Assembly (NCBI RefSeq): GCF_012102745.1
Contig: NZ_JAAVSY010000016.1
Span: 1 to 38,666, forward strand
From: Haematospirillum sp. H4485
Lineage (GTDB): Bacteria > Pseudomonadota > Alphaproteobacteria > Rhodospirillales > Rhodospirillaceae
DNA length: 38,666 bases
Direction: 5' to 3'
The notes under the pieces are model-generated. The model worked only from the letters and a program-made list of their open reading frames with translations, did no database searches and was not told where the DNA came from. This document shows, in pieces, positions 15,385-24,802 of this stretch. The position numbers were made by a program, and so were the translations under genes. How positions within the stretch are numbered: position 1 is the first letter of the stretch; each line of letters opens with the position of its first letter.

Positions 15385-16272
15385 CTGGACTATCGCAAAC
15401 CTGTGTTCAAGGCGATGGACTACATCAGCCACCATCTGGATGACAATCCGAGTCTGGATGAGGTCTCGGAGGCGGCAGGCATCTCCACATTTCACTTCCA
15501 CCGCATATTCAAGACGATGGTTGGCGAGACCATCGCCGGATTTACACGGCGCCTGCGCATGGAGCGCGCAGCACGTCGCTTGCTAGCCTCCCCCCAGAGC
15601 GACATCACCACCCTCGCGCTGGCCGCCGGGTTCTCCAGCTCCCAGAATTTCGCCAAGGCCTTTCGCCTGCACTTCGCCATGAGCCCCTCGGAATACCGCC
15701 AGCAGCAGGGGGGAAACTGGAAAAGCAAGATTGGAAACGATCCCCTTCCTTTTGAAACCTATGATGACCTGGTCATGCACCCGGTCACTGAACACCTTGG
15801 TCTGTTGCAGGGGGCAAGCGTCAAGCAGATGCCTGAACGGCACGTCGCGTACATGCGCCGCCTGGGCCCCTATGGCAAGGAGACCTGCGAGCAAGCCCAT
15901 AGGGATTTGCTCGCCCTGTTTGCCTCAGACGAAGCGATGACACCGGCGGGTACCCTGAGTCTCTATTGGGATATCCCCGATATTACCGATGAGACGCGCT
16001 GCCGTACTGACGTCTGCATCGAGCTGGGGCCAGAGATCCCCACTGGGCGCCATTTAACCACACAGACCATCGCCGCGGGCCCCTATGCGATAAGTCAGTT
16101 TATCGCTCGTGGCGATCAACTGGTCGCCTGCTGGGAGACGGCGTTTAGCTGGTTGGTGAGCAAAGGTTTGAGCTGCGATGATCGCCCGTGTTACGAGCAA
16201 TACCACGCGGGCACTGACCCCGACCGGGATCATTACGTGTTTGATATCTGTATCCCGCTGATCAACCGATAA
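15385..16272 (+). CDS. AraC-family regulator with GyrI-like effector domain
   Basis: Two helix-turn-helix motifs at the N-terminus mark an AraC/XylS DNA-binding domain: SLDEVSEAAGISTFHFHRIFK, and ITTLALAAGFSSSQNFAKAFRLHFAMSPSEYRQ. From about residue 120 onward the protein resembles the GyrI/Rob effector-binding domain (RHVAYMRRLGPYG and SLYWDIPDI). No ATG is placed well. Possible starts are CTG 15385 (product opens LDYRKPVFKAMDYI, with AAAAGGA upstream) or GTG 15403; an upstream in-frame stop at 15370 limits the choice. It is about 290 residues and lies 56 bp upstream of the amidohydrolase, so it probably regulates that gene. Confidence 0.85.
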   Translation: MDYRKPVFKAMDYISHHLDDNPSLDEVSEAAGISTFHFHRIFKTMVGETIAGFTRRLRMERAARRLLASPQSDITTLALAAGFSSSQNFAKAFRLHFAMSPSEYRQQQGGNWKSKIGNDPLPFETYDDLVMHPVTEHLGLLQGASVKQMPERHVAYMRRLGPYGKETCEQAHRDLLALFASDEAMTPAGTLSLYWDIPDITDETRCRTDVCIELGPEIPTGRHLTTQTIAAGPYAISQFIARGDQLVACWETAFSWLVSKGLSCDDRPCYEQYHAGTDPDRDHYVFDICIPLINR

Positions 16273-16328
16273 ACCGATACCCCACCAACTTCGAAGCCTT
16301 CGGGCACCGAAACGACGGAGTTATGCCC

Positions 16329-18080
16329 ATGAATATCAAAACGCTGTTTCTCGCCAGCCTGCTGGTGACGCTTCCCGCTGCCGCGAATGCCCAGTCACAG
16401 AGCCAGACCCTGATCTTTGGTGGCACCATCTACAGTGGCGATCCGGCGAACCCTCATCCGGAAGCAATCGGCATTGAAGGTAAAAAAATTGTGGCAGTCG
16501 GCAGCTATCAGGAGGTCAGTGACCGCCTTGGAAGCCATGCCAAACGCCTTGATCTGAAAGGAAAGTACCTGATGCCGGGGATCATCGACAGCCATGTTCA
16601 CGCGGCATTTGCCGGTTTTCAGGGGATGACGGTTAACTTTCCCGATGCCATGGATCAGGTTGAGCAGGTGCAGCAATTTCTGACCGGCAGCAAGGATGAT
16701 CCCCGCCTGACACTGGGTGATGTACAGCTATACAGCAATGTCTCCCTCGACTACTGGCATCAGCTTCCCCTACTCGATCAGGTGTTCAATGGCCCGCAGT
16801 ACCAGCAGGTCCCAGTGGTACTTGCCGGGTCTGATGCCCACACCGGTTGGGCCAATCAGGCCATGCTGCGCAAGGCTGGCATTGATGCCGAGTCCCTTGC
16901 TGGTCGTTATGCCACGCTGAAAGACAATTTCGGCCTCACTCCATCCGGCAAGCTCAATGGCTTTGCCTCGGAAGGCGGGTGGGATGCCATCCTCAAGGCG
17001 CTGCCTCCCGTCAGCAACGAGACGATTGCCAGTGCCATCCTGACCGCCGCCAAGCAACTAAATCAGGTAGGCATTACGGCATGGATGGATCCTATCAGTA
17101 ACATTCGTCCCCTCGCGCCCGTCTTCAACGCCGAGCCAGATCGCCGTGACACCGGCCTGTTACCGGCGTACAGCATGCTCTCCCGGGAAGGAAAGCTGAC
17201 CGGACATGTATCCGCACTGGCACTGGTGGGGATCCACGCATCGCCCACCATCATTGATGACGTATTGGCGCTGCAAGAGCAGTTTCAAGATGCACCGGAC
17301 GTCAAACTGGTGGGTATCAAAATCCTGCAAGATGGTGTCATCGAGTATCCATCCCAGACTGCCAAGTTGAGTGAGCCCTACATCAATCGCCCTGGTTACA
17401 GCGGCAAGGATGATCTGGATAAGCAGCGTTTCAACGAGCTGATCCGTACCGCGGATGCCCATCAACTGATCGTTCATTTTCATGCCATCGGCGATCGGGC
17501 CGCCCATGAAGCACTGGATGCCATCGCCTATGCCCGGACCCACAATCAGGATCACGGCCTGCTGCACAGCATCACCCATCTGGAAGTGGTGAGCCCGGCC
17601 AGTATTGCCCGCTTTAAACCACTCAATGTGGCTGCGTCGATGCAACTGCTGTGGGCCGGGAAAAACATAGCGACCACCACGCTACTGGAGGGAAAAGTGC
17701 CCCCGGCCCTGTTGGCCCGCCTCTATCCGGCCGGCAGCCTGCTGCAAAGCGGCGCGATTATTGCTGGGGCCAGTGATTGGCCAGTCTCGAGCCCCAACCC
17801 CTTCCTCGCCATGTATACCGCGATCACCCGACAAGGGGAACTTGGCTTGTTGCCCCCCGCCAGCGAGCAGATCAGCCGACAGGCTATCTTGGAGGCATAT
17901 ACCCTCAACGCTGCCAAGGTGATTGGGCGGGAGAAAGAGATTGGCTCCATTAGCGTAGGAAAAAGTGCTGACCTGATCCTACTGGATCGAAATCTGGAAC
18001 AGGTGACAAGCGAGAACATCAAGGAAACCAAAGTGCTATGGACAATGTTTAAGGGAAATCTGGTCTATAACGCCCTTTAG
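16329..18080 (+). CDS. exported YtcJ-like amidohydrolase
   Basis: The roughly 583-residue metal-dependent hydrolase belongs to the amidohydrolase superfamily (Amidohydro_3). It has a signal peptide (NIKTLFLASLLVTLPAAANA, cleavage before QS), so it acts in the periplasm. Metal-site motifs are visible: DSHVHAAF (the HxH), HFHAIGDRA, HSITHLEV and GASDWPVSSPNP with the catalytic Asp. The ATG at 16329 has GGAG 8 nt upstream, and the ATG at 16323 is too close to that site. The C-terminal SIGSISVGKSADLILLDRN is typical. It follows an AraC-type regulator with a short gap, and a terminator-like hairpin ends the unit at 18141. The substrate cannot be deduced. Confidence 0.88.
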   Translation: MNIKTLFLASLLVTLPAAANAQSQSQTLIFGGTIYSGDPANPHPEAIGIEGKKIVAVGSYQEVSDRLGSHAKRLDLKGKYLMPGIIDSHVHAAFAGFQGMTVNFPDAMDQVEQVQQFLTGSKDDPRLTLGDVQLYSNVSLDYWHQLPLLDQVFNGPQYQQVPVVLAGSDAHTGWANQAMLRKAGIDAESLAGRYATLKDNFGLTPSGKLNGFASEGGWDAILKALPPVSNETIASAILTAAKQLNQVGITAWMDPISNIRPLAPVFNAEPDRRDTGLLPAYSMLSREGKLTGHVSALALVGIHASPTIIDDVLALQEQFQDAPDVKLVGIKILQDGVIEYPSQTAKLSEPYINRPGYSGKDDLDKQRFNELIRTADAHQLIVHFHAIGDRAAHEALDAIAYARTHNQDHGLLHSITHLEVVSPASIARFKPLNVAASMQLLWAGKNIATTTLLEGKVPPALLARLYPAGSLLQSGAIIAGASDWPVSSPNPFLAMYTAITRQGELGLLPPASEQISRQAILEAYTLNAAKVIGREKEIGSISVGKSADLILLDRNLEQVTSENIKETKVLWTMFKGNLVYNAL

Positions 18081-18140
18081 GTACAAGCTTGCCAAGCTTA
18101 GTTGGGTCCTGGCCCCTCTATTGAAGAATAACTATACAAG

Positions 18141-18166
18141 ACAGGGCGGCCTTATGGCCGCCCTGT
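18141..18166 (+). terminator. terminator-like hairpin after the amidohydrolase
   Basis: A perfect 11-bp inverted repeat (ACAGGGCGGCC, TTAT loop, GGCCGCCCTGT) lies 60 bp after the stop codon. There is no clear T-tract on either side. The stretch 18167-18348 holds nothing recognisable. Confidence 0.55.
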
Positions 18167-18348
18167 ACGGAACTATGACTTACTAACTAGGCTGGAAAGA
18201 GCCAAGATAGAGAATATATTCTAGGTGCCAAAAAATATGGCATAGCCACTATCCATTGTCGTTAGGCTCCAAACCCAATCATGGTATTGATCGTGGTCTT
18301 CAAATCAGATTCATACCCTTCAATCGGGAGATTGGAGGCATGAATGGC

Positions 18349-18672
18349 TCACCTGTTTTGGTTTTCGGACGCCCGATGGGCGGCGTGGGCAAAATCTCGG
18401 GGGTCGGCAGCGGCCTCAATGACCCTCGGGAAAACCGCTGAAGGCTCGAAGCCCCGATTGATATCCAGAAAGCAATCGACCAATGACGGCACGCGGGAAC
18501 CGCTCACACGAAAATCAACGTTGCAGGCACGCATGGATTTTTCAATTTTGGGGCCGCTGCGATAGATTCCAATTGGCGGCGTCGGGTCGTTCCCACCGCC
18601 GCCGCTGATGACTTCAGCTATGGCGTCAATGCTCTGCGGCGAAAGCGGAAAAGGCACCGCGTCCTCCTGCAA
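18349..18672 (-). pseudogene. gene downstream of res, probably 3'-truncated
   Basis: The 107-residue product starts with a short hydrophilic segment, then FPLSPQSIDAIAEVISGGGG, then IGIYRSGPKIEKSMRACNVDFRV and ending around RVIEAAADPRDF. It looks like the conserved N-terminal part of a larger protein. The last dozen residues and the abrupt stop at 18349 suggest truncation at about 18370, where unrelated DNA begins. It starts 12 bp after res on the same strand, so it was probably part of the restriction operon. I do not recognise the family with certainty, although genes in this position of type III systems are often accessory defence genes. Confidence 0.45.
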
Positions 18673-18683
18673 ACTGGTAATAG

Positions 18684-21278
18684 CTACATGACGTAATCAT
18701 GCGCCACCTCGCTATCGTAAACCTCCTTCACCGTCGCTGCGGATTTGACCGCCGCTCGGGCTGAAGCCTCCGTCAGGTCGATAGTGCGAAAGGTCCCTCC
18801 AACTTCGGCGACAACCTCGATGCACCGGTATGTGCCCGCGTTAGCTTCAGCGTACTCCGCCAAGCCCTTCAGCTTCGGAAGAGCGTCACCAAACTGAATA
18901 CCGTGGGGATCGACGATATCAGCGACCACCGTGCCGTCGTCCAGCTGCGCAAAGAAGATGAAATCTGGCCGAACTATTTTTATGTCGCCGCCTTCTTCAT
19001 AGGTTACGCCCAACGAATCCTGACTTGCACGGGCTGGGTTTCGATACCAGGCGACCGTACCGGCTCGCTCCAACTCGGCCTTGACGACCTTGCCTTCCCA
19101 TGAATTGAAGTCGCCGTGGAAAAGGCCATCCCCATCGCAAAGCATGTGCCTTTCGAAGCGTGGTAGCGGCTCTTCGGTGCCGTCGGCCTTGCGCGCCGTG
19201 GTCATCTGAAGCCAAGTGTTGGGCCGTGCAAGATCGACATCCAACGGATCAGCGCTCATTTCCCGGATTTGGCGATAGACGTCTTGACGTTCATCGGAAA
19301 GGCTCTTGATTTGAACCCGGTAATTGGTCAACCACTGGTTTGACAGCTTCTCCGCAGCCGTCTCAAGATCGTCCTTCAGATCAGGGACAAGCCCAAGCGC
19401 CGCAATCACGGTATGAGCCTCGATCAGCGCTTCCTCGGGATCGTCATCCTCTTCGGCTTTGCTGGCAAGGTGTTCACTGTAGGTCGTGGCAAGGTCAGGG
19501 CTGATAACCCGCGCCGCGCGTTTGTATGCGTCTTCGATGACGGCGTAGTCGGCAGCTTCGACAAAATCGTCGAAGGTCATTTCCTTGGTTTCTACATCCG
19601 CCTTCACCGTCTTCCCTTCAACGGTCATCACTGAGTCGCGGGCTTTCTTGATTTCTTCGGCATACCGGACTTGTGCGCCGTCCAGAACCTTGTGCAATTC
19701 GGCATGAGCTTTCTTGCCGGCGTCCGCGAGGAGGCCGTCAACAGCCAGTTCGTGAGCAAGCGCCGTTAGCCGTTTGACCGGGCGAGCCTGCCGCTTCGGC
19801 AAGGTTTGCGACGGCAAGGAAAGCAGCTTTTGCCAAACGTTCTCAGAGATTGCCGGATTGGGCTTCATCTCGCGCGGATTGATCAGCACCCGCCGACCGG
19901 GCAGTTCCTCGCCAGCTTCGCCGCCTGACATGAGCGCGGCGACAACGGCCTCAACCGATTTCTTGTCAAAATGCGGGAGAAGGCAATCGACCGCGTTCAG
20001 CCGGTCGTTACCGGGGATACGCCGTGCCAGTGGCGTGCGCACCATTCGACCGAGAAGCTGGGTGATGTGGGTCTTGTCCGTTGCCGCCCGGAAGGAAACC
20101 ATGACTTCCGCACGCGGGCAGTCCCAGCCTGTGCTGATGGCGTCCTTGGCAATCAGAATGCGTACCCAATCGGATTCCTGAACTCGTTCCGGTGCGATGT
20201 AGGGGGCCGTATGTCGGCCAAAGGTCTCGGTTTTGTGTTCACCGAAAACGTTGGCGATAGAGTCGTGCTGAAGCTCTGGCCATTGCTCGAAGATCGTGTC
20301 GAGCCATAGGCCGATTTCGTTGTGGTCCGGGGAGTTTGGAACCTGCAACACCATGAGGGGCAGAACGGTATCGGCGTCATCCTGCTGCTTGGCGTACTCC
20401 GCCCAGGCGTTCGAGATATCACTCAGCTTGGCCGTGCCGCGACGCAGAAGCACGGTTGAAAAATCGCCGGTCTCGTCGGGCACATCGAGGTTGATCGTGT
20501 CTTTCAGAAGGCCCGAATCCTGCACCTTCTTTGCATCGACAATCACGTTGGGCAGGGTGCTACGGTCCTGCATACCGGAAACGGCATCGTTGAATCGTTG
20601 AACGGTTGCGGAGATACCCCAGACAATCGGGATACCGGGCACCGCGCCCGAACCGTTGATGAGCTGCTTGACGATTGTCGGTTTGCCGTCGCCGTTGGAC
20701 CGACCACCCTCTTTCATACCTCGATGGGCTTCATCGAGGATCAGGTACAGGGTTAGGTCGGGATCTTCGATGGTGTTCTGGATCGTATCCCAGATCGTAT
20801 GCGACCGCATATCCGGCATAATGCGTTGGCCGTCTGCCGTTTCTAGCGTGGGGTCGTTGGGATCGTGCCCGCGCACCAGAAGGCTGTTCTTGGACAGTTT
20901 CTGCGTGTTCAGGAAGTAGATTTTGCCGGGCCGGAATTTCTCTCCAGCGAAACTGTTCCCGACGCTGACCAGATCGGAGATGGTGAGCTTGTCGGACGCT
21001 TCCTGAAGCCGCCAGCGGGATTGCTCGTTCAGAGACGGGTCATCGCTGAACCAGATCACCACAGCACCTGGATCAGCCTCGAAGTCGAAATCGTCGTTAC
21101 CATAGAAAAGGGATTCAAAGATTGCCGCCGCCATGACGGTCTTGCCCGCGCCGGTCGTCGCGGTCAGTGAGAACGCGTGCTTGTCACGGTCTTCATGCCA
21201 GCGTTTGCGGGCTTTCTTCAGCCGGTCCAGAACCTCTTTGACGGCCTCGTCCTGATAATCCTTCAGCGTAAACTTCAT
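18684..21278 (-). CDS. res: type III restriction-modification system helicase/nuclease subunit (Res-like)
   Basis: The 864-residue superfamily 2 helicase has Walker A in TATTGAGKTVMAA, the DEAH motif LILDEAHRGMKEGG, the SAT-like GISATVQRF, and a motif VI-type QLLGRMVRTPLARRI. A C-terminal putative nuclease segment reads RPDFIFFAQLDDGTVVADIVDPHG. The usual PD...ExK lysine is not evident there, so cleavage activity is uncertain. It starts 3 bp after the mod fragment stop. Type III Res needs a Mod partner to recognise DNA, and the adjacent mod is broken, so this subunit is probably orphaned. No frameshift was found in the gene itself. Confidence 0.85.
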   Translation of the reverse strand: MKFTLKDYQDEAVKEVLDRLKKARKRWHEDRDKHAFSLTATTGAGKTVMAAAIFESLFYGNDDFDFEADPGAVVIWFSDDPSLNEQSRWRLQEASDKLTISDLVSVGNSFAGEKFRPGKIYFLNTQKLSKNSLLVRGHDPNDPTLETADGQRIMPDMRSHTIWDTIQNTIEDPDLTLYLILDEAHRGMKEGGRSNGDGKPTIVKQLINGSGAVPGIPIVWGISATVQRFNDAVSGMQDRSTLPNVIVDAKKVQDSGLLKDTINLDVPDETGDFSTVLLRRGTAKLSDISNAWAEYAKQQDDADTVLPLMVLQVPNSPDHNEIGLWLDTIFEQWPELQHDSIANVFGEHKTETFGRHTAPYIAPERVQESDWVRILIAKDAISTGWDCPRAEVMVSFRAATDKTHITQLLGRMVRTPLARRIPGNDRLNAVDCLLPHFDKKSVEAVVAALMSGGEAGEELPGRRVLINPREMKPNPAISENVWQKLLSLPSQTLPKRQARPVKRLTALAHELAVDGLLADAGKKAHAELHKVLDGAQVRYAEEIKKARDSVMTVEGKTVKADVETKEMTFDDFVEAADYAVIEDAYKRAARVISPDLATTYSEHLASKAEEDDDPEEALIEAHTVIAALGLVPDLKDDLETAAEKLSNQWLTNYRVQIKSLSDERQDVYRQIREMSADPLDVDLARPNTWLQMTTARKADGTEEPLPRFERHMLCDGDGLFHGDFNSWEGKVVKAELERAGTVAWYRNPARASQDSLGVTYEEGGDIKIVRPDFIFFAQLDDGTVVADIVDPHGIQFGDALPKLKGLAEYAEANAGTYRCIEVVAEVGGTFRTIDLTEASARAAVKSAATVKEVYDSEVAHDYVM

Positions 21279-21281
21279 GAC

Positions 21282-22391
21282 TCAGCGCCCCATCGAGAAT
21301 CGGAAATTGGTCAGGTACGACTCGTAGAGTCGTACCGGCTCGACGGCATCGGGCAAATGGCGCGTTACGGACTGGAAGCGCCGGTCGTCATCTGTCACGA
21401 TATAGGCAATCCGAATGGTGCCCTTGGCCTCGACCGCTTTGCAAAAGGCGCTTGCCTTGTCCAAGTCTGTCAGCAGGCCGTAGGTATCTGCTACCTCCCA
21501 CCCGTCGGCGGGGATTGCGTCGATCCGCCTGCCTTCGCTGCCCGCCCGCATCCACAACAGCGGCGCAATCCGCGCGAAGGCGCGGTTGTGGCTGACCGCA
21601 ACCGGCGTTTCATAGGTGAGTGTGAAGAACTCGGCGTTTTCCTCGAAGCCTTCGGCCATGGGGAATTCGTCCGTGAACTTGTAATCGCCCTTGATATCCT
21701 TCCCATCTGGCGTCTTCCCAGTGATCGCAGCGGCGATGCGAGGCTTGGTGATGTAGTCACAAATGCCCCATTTCTCCCAATCGGGATCGCCGGGACGCAG
21801 GCCAGACTTGCGCAGCGATGTCTGTTCGCCAGCAGCCACTTCGTTATTTGTGACTGAAATGCATTGGCGTCGGCCTCCGTCCTGACGATTGAGACGCATA
21901 ACTGCATGGGCGGTCGTCCCAGAACCGGAGAAAAAGTCGAGAATTGTCGCGTTTGGTTTGCTTTTAATTAGAAAACGTAGGCAGTCTTCAACCGCGTATA
22001 ATGATTTTGGAAACGGAAATGTTCTCCTCGGTATGAGTGAACGGATCATCAGTGCCCCATTGACCGATGCGTCATGAGACTTGATGTTCCATTGGGTGCC
22101 GGGAACAACAGTAGGGATATATTCTGTATCTTGAACTTCTAATGAACCATCATCACGATGCCCCTTAATCTTAAATACACCGCTCTCGACCTTTTTTACT
22201 TCACCGCGTGAAATGTATTGAATCGTAGTTTGATCACCTCTTGCGCGACCTAACCTGATATAGCCTTTCTCAATAAGTTCCCTGATCCCATCTGCCGAGA
22301 CACGCCACCGACCTTCTGTGCCATCTGCACGGATTGGCCAGCGAACGATGACGTTGCTTGGGTGCTCGATAGTGTGCCTATCTACTCCCAA
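21282..22391 (-). pseudogene. mod: type III DNA methyltransferase (Mod), C-terminal part
   Basis: This frame carries the adenine-methyltransferase motif I (ATILDFFSGSGTTAHAVMRLN), the IRADGTEGRWRV segment and the C-terminal domain ending at the res start. It continues the N-terminal fragment at 22394-23140 but in another frame. A stretch of roughly 80-100 residues found in intact Mod proteins between these two parts is missing. In-frame sequence just upstream of the apparent start reads NGKPIGLG, part of the conserved Mod region, so the ORF start is not a real start. Mod is therefore a pseudogene. Confidence 0.85.
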
Positions 22392-22393
22392 AC

Positions 22394-23140
22394 CTATTGG
22401 CTTACCATTTGAATATCTGCCTCGGGAAACGTCCGCTCAAGAAGTAAACCAAGCCTGAGGTATTCTTTTTCATCGATTGTAACGATTAATGCAGAGTTGG
22501 ATGGGTTCAAAAGCTCCTTCGCAACATTTAACCTCCGCTCCATAAATGCTAGCCACTTGGAATGCCTGTACAGGTCTTCTGCCTCAACGTAATCGTTGTT
22601 ATACTTCCAGTCCTTAGCGCCTGTATTGTAGGGCGGGTCGATGTAGATAGCGTCGATCTTTCCGCGATGCGTGAAGGTCAGAGCTTCTAGGGCATGGAAG
22701 TTCTCGCCATTGATCACGGTGTGAAAAGGCTTGTCCCCGCCGCGTTCGACCTTTCCTGTGCTCACAAGGCCGGGGTAGATGTAATCCCGAAACTCCGCGA
22801 CCACCACGAGGTCGGCAGCGGGCACCTCTTGCGTGTCCGGCTCTTCCGCGCCGATCAGTTCGACAACGGCCTGGCGCTCCGCGCCCTTCCCGGACAGGCT
22901 CCTGACCTTCCAAAGCCGCTGATTGCCTTTCTTCGTTTCACCGCGCGGCGGCAGAACGCGCACCTTGTCGCCCTTGCGCACGGGACGGCCCGGCAGCTCG
23001 ACGCTTTCGGGGCGGTGCCTTTCAAAATTGAGGCCAAATGAACGGCGGGCGGAAAGAACCTTGAATTCCCGTTCCAGCTCCTGCCCAAGGGACGGGTCCT
23101 TGGCTTTCGCCTGCGCAATCAGATCAGTGAGGCGTGACAC
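22394..23140 (-). pseudogene. mod: type III DNA methyltransferase (Mod), N-terminal part
   Basis: The fragment starts at GTG 23140 (SRLTDLIAQAKAKDPSLG, preceded by GAGGAA), the usual Mod opening. It contains methyltransferase motif IV DPPY in IDAIYIDPPYNTGAKDWKY. It ends at TAG 22394 in EADIQMVSQ. In intact Mod proteins the chain continues after IQMVS for about 100 residues before the NGKPIGLG region. Here both segments share the bases CAAATGGTAAGC at the join, suggesting a deletion between short homologies that also changed frame. Without the deleted region and motif I in the same chain, no methylation is expected. Confidence 0.85.
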
Positions 23141-23191
23141 GAATAATTCCTCTTCCGGCAAGAAAATCGGTGCGGGAGGTGGCGGCGGGGA

Positions 23192-23404
23192 TCATGTGTC
23201 TTGGCCCTCTTTCCCAAAACTTCCAGCGAGCCTGAGGGACAACTCAGGATGTGCTCCATTCTCTTGGACAAACCGATGGATCGCTTGGCGGATGACCCAC
23301 GACAGGGAAACATCACTTTTCTCGGCGATGGCTGTCAGGGCGGCGTAGTCCCCGTCATCGAGGCTCACCGTCAGTCTGGTGGTCTTGTTTCGGCGCTCGG
23401 ACAT
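23192..23404 (-). CDS. small ribbon-helix-helix (CopG-like) protein
   Basis: The 70-residue product, starting MSERRNKTTRLTVSLDDGDY, has the strand-helix-helix pattern (TTRLTVSLD; YAALTAIAEKSD; LSWVIRQAIHRFVQEN) of CopG/Arc repressors. It lies 51 bp upstream of mod on the same strand. It probably regulates the restriction operon or is the antitoxin part of an unpaired module. No toxin gene is adjacent. Confidence 0.75.
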   Translation of the reverse strand: MSERRNKTTRLTVSLDDGDYAALTAIAEKSDVSLSWVIRQAIHRFVQENGAHPELSLRLAGSFGKEGQDT

Positions 23405-23552
23405 TTCGGCTCCATGGAATCTGCCCAAGGGGTACAGCGCTTTGCACCGAACATCAACAAAGTGATGCAGTTCTCATCGCATACTTCTGGAGTAAGCGGA
23501 TTTCACTGGATTGGCTCATGACGTGGACGGTAAGCCTACACGACTTCCGTCC

Positions 23553-23718
23553 CTACTCTGTTTTGGTGAGGGCACGGCGGCGGCCCTGTTCACGGGCATG
23601 GGCAAGGCCAGCGCGGGTACGCTCCCGTATCAACTCACGCTCAAATTCAGCCAGGGCTGCGAAGATACCGAATATCAACCGCCCTGCAGCGGTAGTGGTG
23701 TTATCCTGCACTCAGCCG
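23553..23718 (-). pseudogene. serine resolvase remnant (mid-region)
   Basis: On the minus strand this stretch encodes AAGRLIFGIFAALAEFEREL followed by IRERTRAGLAHAREQGRRRA, the conserved middle of Tn3/Hin-type resolvases. Neither the catalytic serine region nor the C-terminal helix-turn-helix is present. It is a third resolvase scar, placed between the restriction operon and the secreted-toxin locus. Confidence 0.75.
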
Positions 23719-23984
23719 GAATCTACCCCTTCGATATACACACGTGATCCGCTTGCGCAGATACTTCCCGGACACGACACGGCGCCCCCCGGACTTCACA
23801 GCCAATGACAACACAATGGAATGTCAAAGCGCGTGAAACAGGGACCCATCTCGCAAGGCGGGACAGGAGACATGTATAACTGCGCACAGGGGTGCAAATG
23901 AGTTTGGCGAGTGTTTGAGGGGTATTCCACGAGTTTCTACGAGTTTCCAAAAGTTTCCATGTCGTACCCACCGGCAGGATAGAG

Positions 23985-24020
23985 GAGGTGGGCCCACCTC
24001 ATGTCCTCATTCGATGAGGA
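23985..24020. repeat. paired palindromes in a gene-poor region
   Basis: A 16-bp perfect palindrome (GAGGTGGGCCCACCTC, 23985-24000) is followed 3 bp later by a 7-bp stem (TCCTCAT-TCG-ATGAGGA, 24004-24020). Short AGTTTC repeats lie just upstream (about 23930-23960). The area 23753-24436 has no convincing gene; a 108-codon frame at 24001-24327 lacks any recognisable feature. Confidence 0.45.
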
Positions 24021-24436
24021 TGCTTGTTCGCACGGCCGGGCCGTGCTCAACGCAAGCGTGAGCAACACAGGTGTTTTTACAGTCTGCCTTGCGGACAATG
24101 CTCCCCTGTCTGTTGTGCCCACACATTCAGGCAGCGTCCTTGCGTTTTCCAGGCCGGACGCCTGCAAGATCCAAAGGCCTTTCGTGGGCGTTGAATGGCA
24201 ATCGTCCGGGCATGCAGGGAACGGCAGAAAAATGCAGAGATTGGACAGGCCCCCACGATGCGTGGAAAGCAAAGTAACCATTGGCGCAGGGGCATCCTCT
24301 GTACTGCAGAAAACAAGCCATCTTTAAGCCGCAAGCGTGGCGGGGGAAGAGTGCTTTTTTTTGGCATTTCCTGCCCCGAAAAATAGTCCGGACGCTGCTT
24401 TATGCATACATGCCCGCCCTTGATGCTGTCCCCCGG

Positions 24437-24700
24437 TCAGAGAGGCGACGCTGTCACGTTGGTTCCCTGTGGCACATAGCGCGCCACCCACATTCCTCGT
24501 GGGAGCACAGGCATGCGCAACGGCATTCCGTCAGGGGTACGGACAAGGACACACCACCGCTCATTTTTATCCCGGCCTGTTTTCATTTTACCATTTTCAT
24601 TTACCGGTGGTAGTGATATAGGGCTTGCACAATCAAAAATGATGTCCTTTGGGGCGTCGTCAAAATCGTGGGGGGGAGGGATCTGGTGCAAGCCCTGCAA
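24437..24700 (-). CDS. hypothetical protein, weak ORF
   Basis: The 87-residue frame has a protein-like second half (RWCVLVRTPDGMPLRMPVLP and on) but no homologue that I recognise and no clear ribosome binding site. It lies in an otherwise gene-free region and could be chance. Confidence 0.25.
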   Translation of the reverse strand: MQGLHQIPPPHDFDDAPKDIIFDCASPISLPPVNENGKMKTGRDKNERWCVLVRTPDGMPLRMPVLPRGMWVARYVPQGTNVTASPL

Positions 24701-24784
24701 GGGGTCACGTGCCGGTCTTCACAAGGGATTTCCTTCGCAGACACTGTTTTGGACAGATCGGTTTTTGTCGGTCTGCATCGTGTG

Positions 24785-24802
24785 GTGTGTGATCGCACAC
24801 AC
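24785..24802. promoter_or_regulatory. palindromic operator-like site upstream of tpsB
   Basis: GTGTGTG-ATCG-CACACAC is a perfect 7-bp inverted repeat, 126 bp upstream of the tpsB start. It could be a regulator binding site for the toxin-secretion operon. No regulator is identified. Confidence 0.4.

Noticed and set aside
24001-24327. 108-codon plus-strand frame upstream of tpsB
   Set aside because: No ribosome binding site, no recognisable motif, overlaps palindromes; probably chance.
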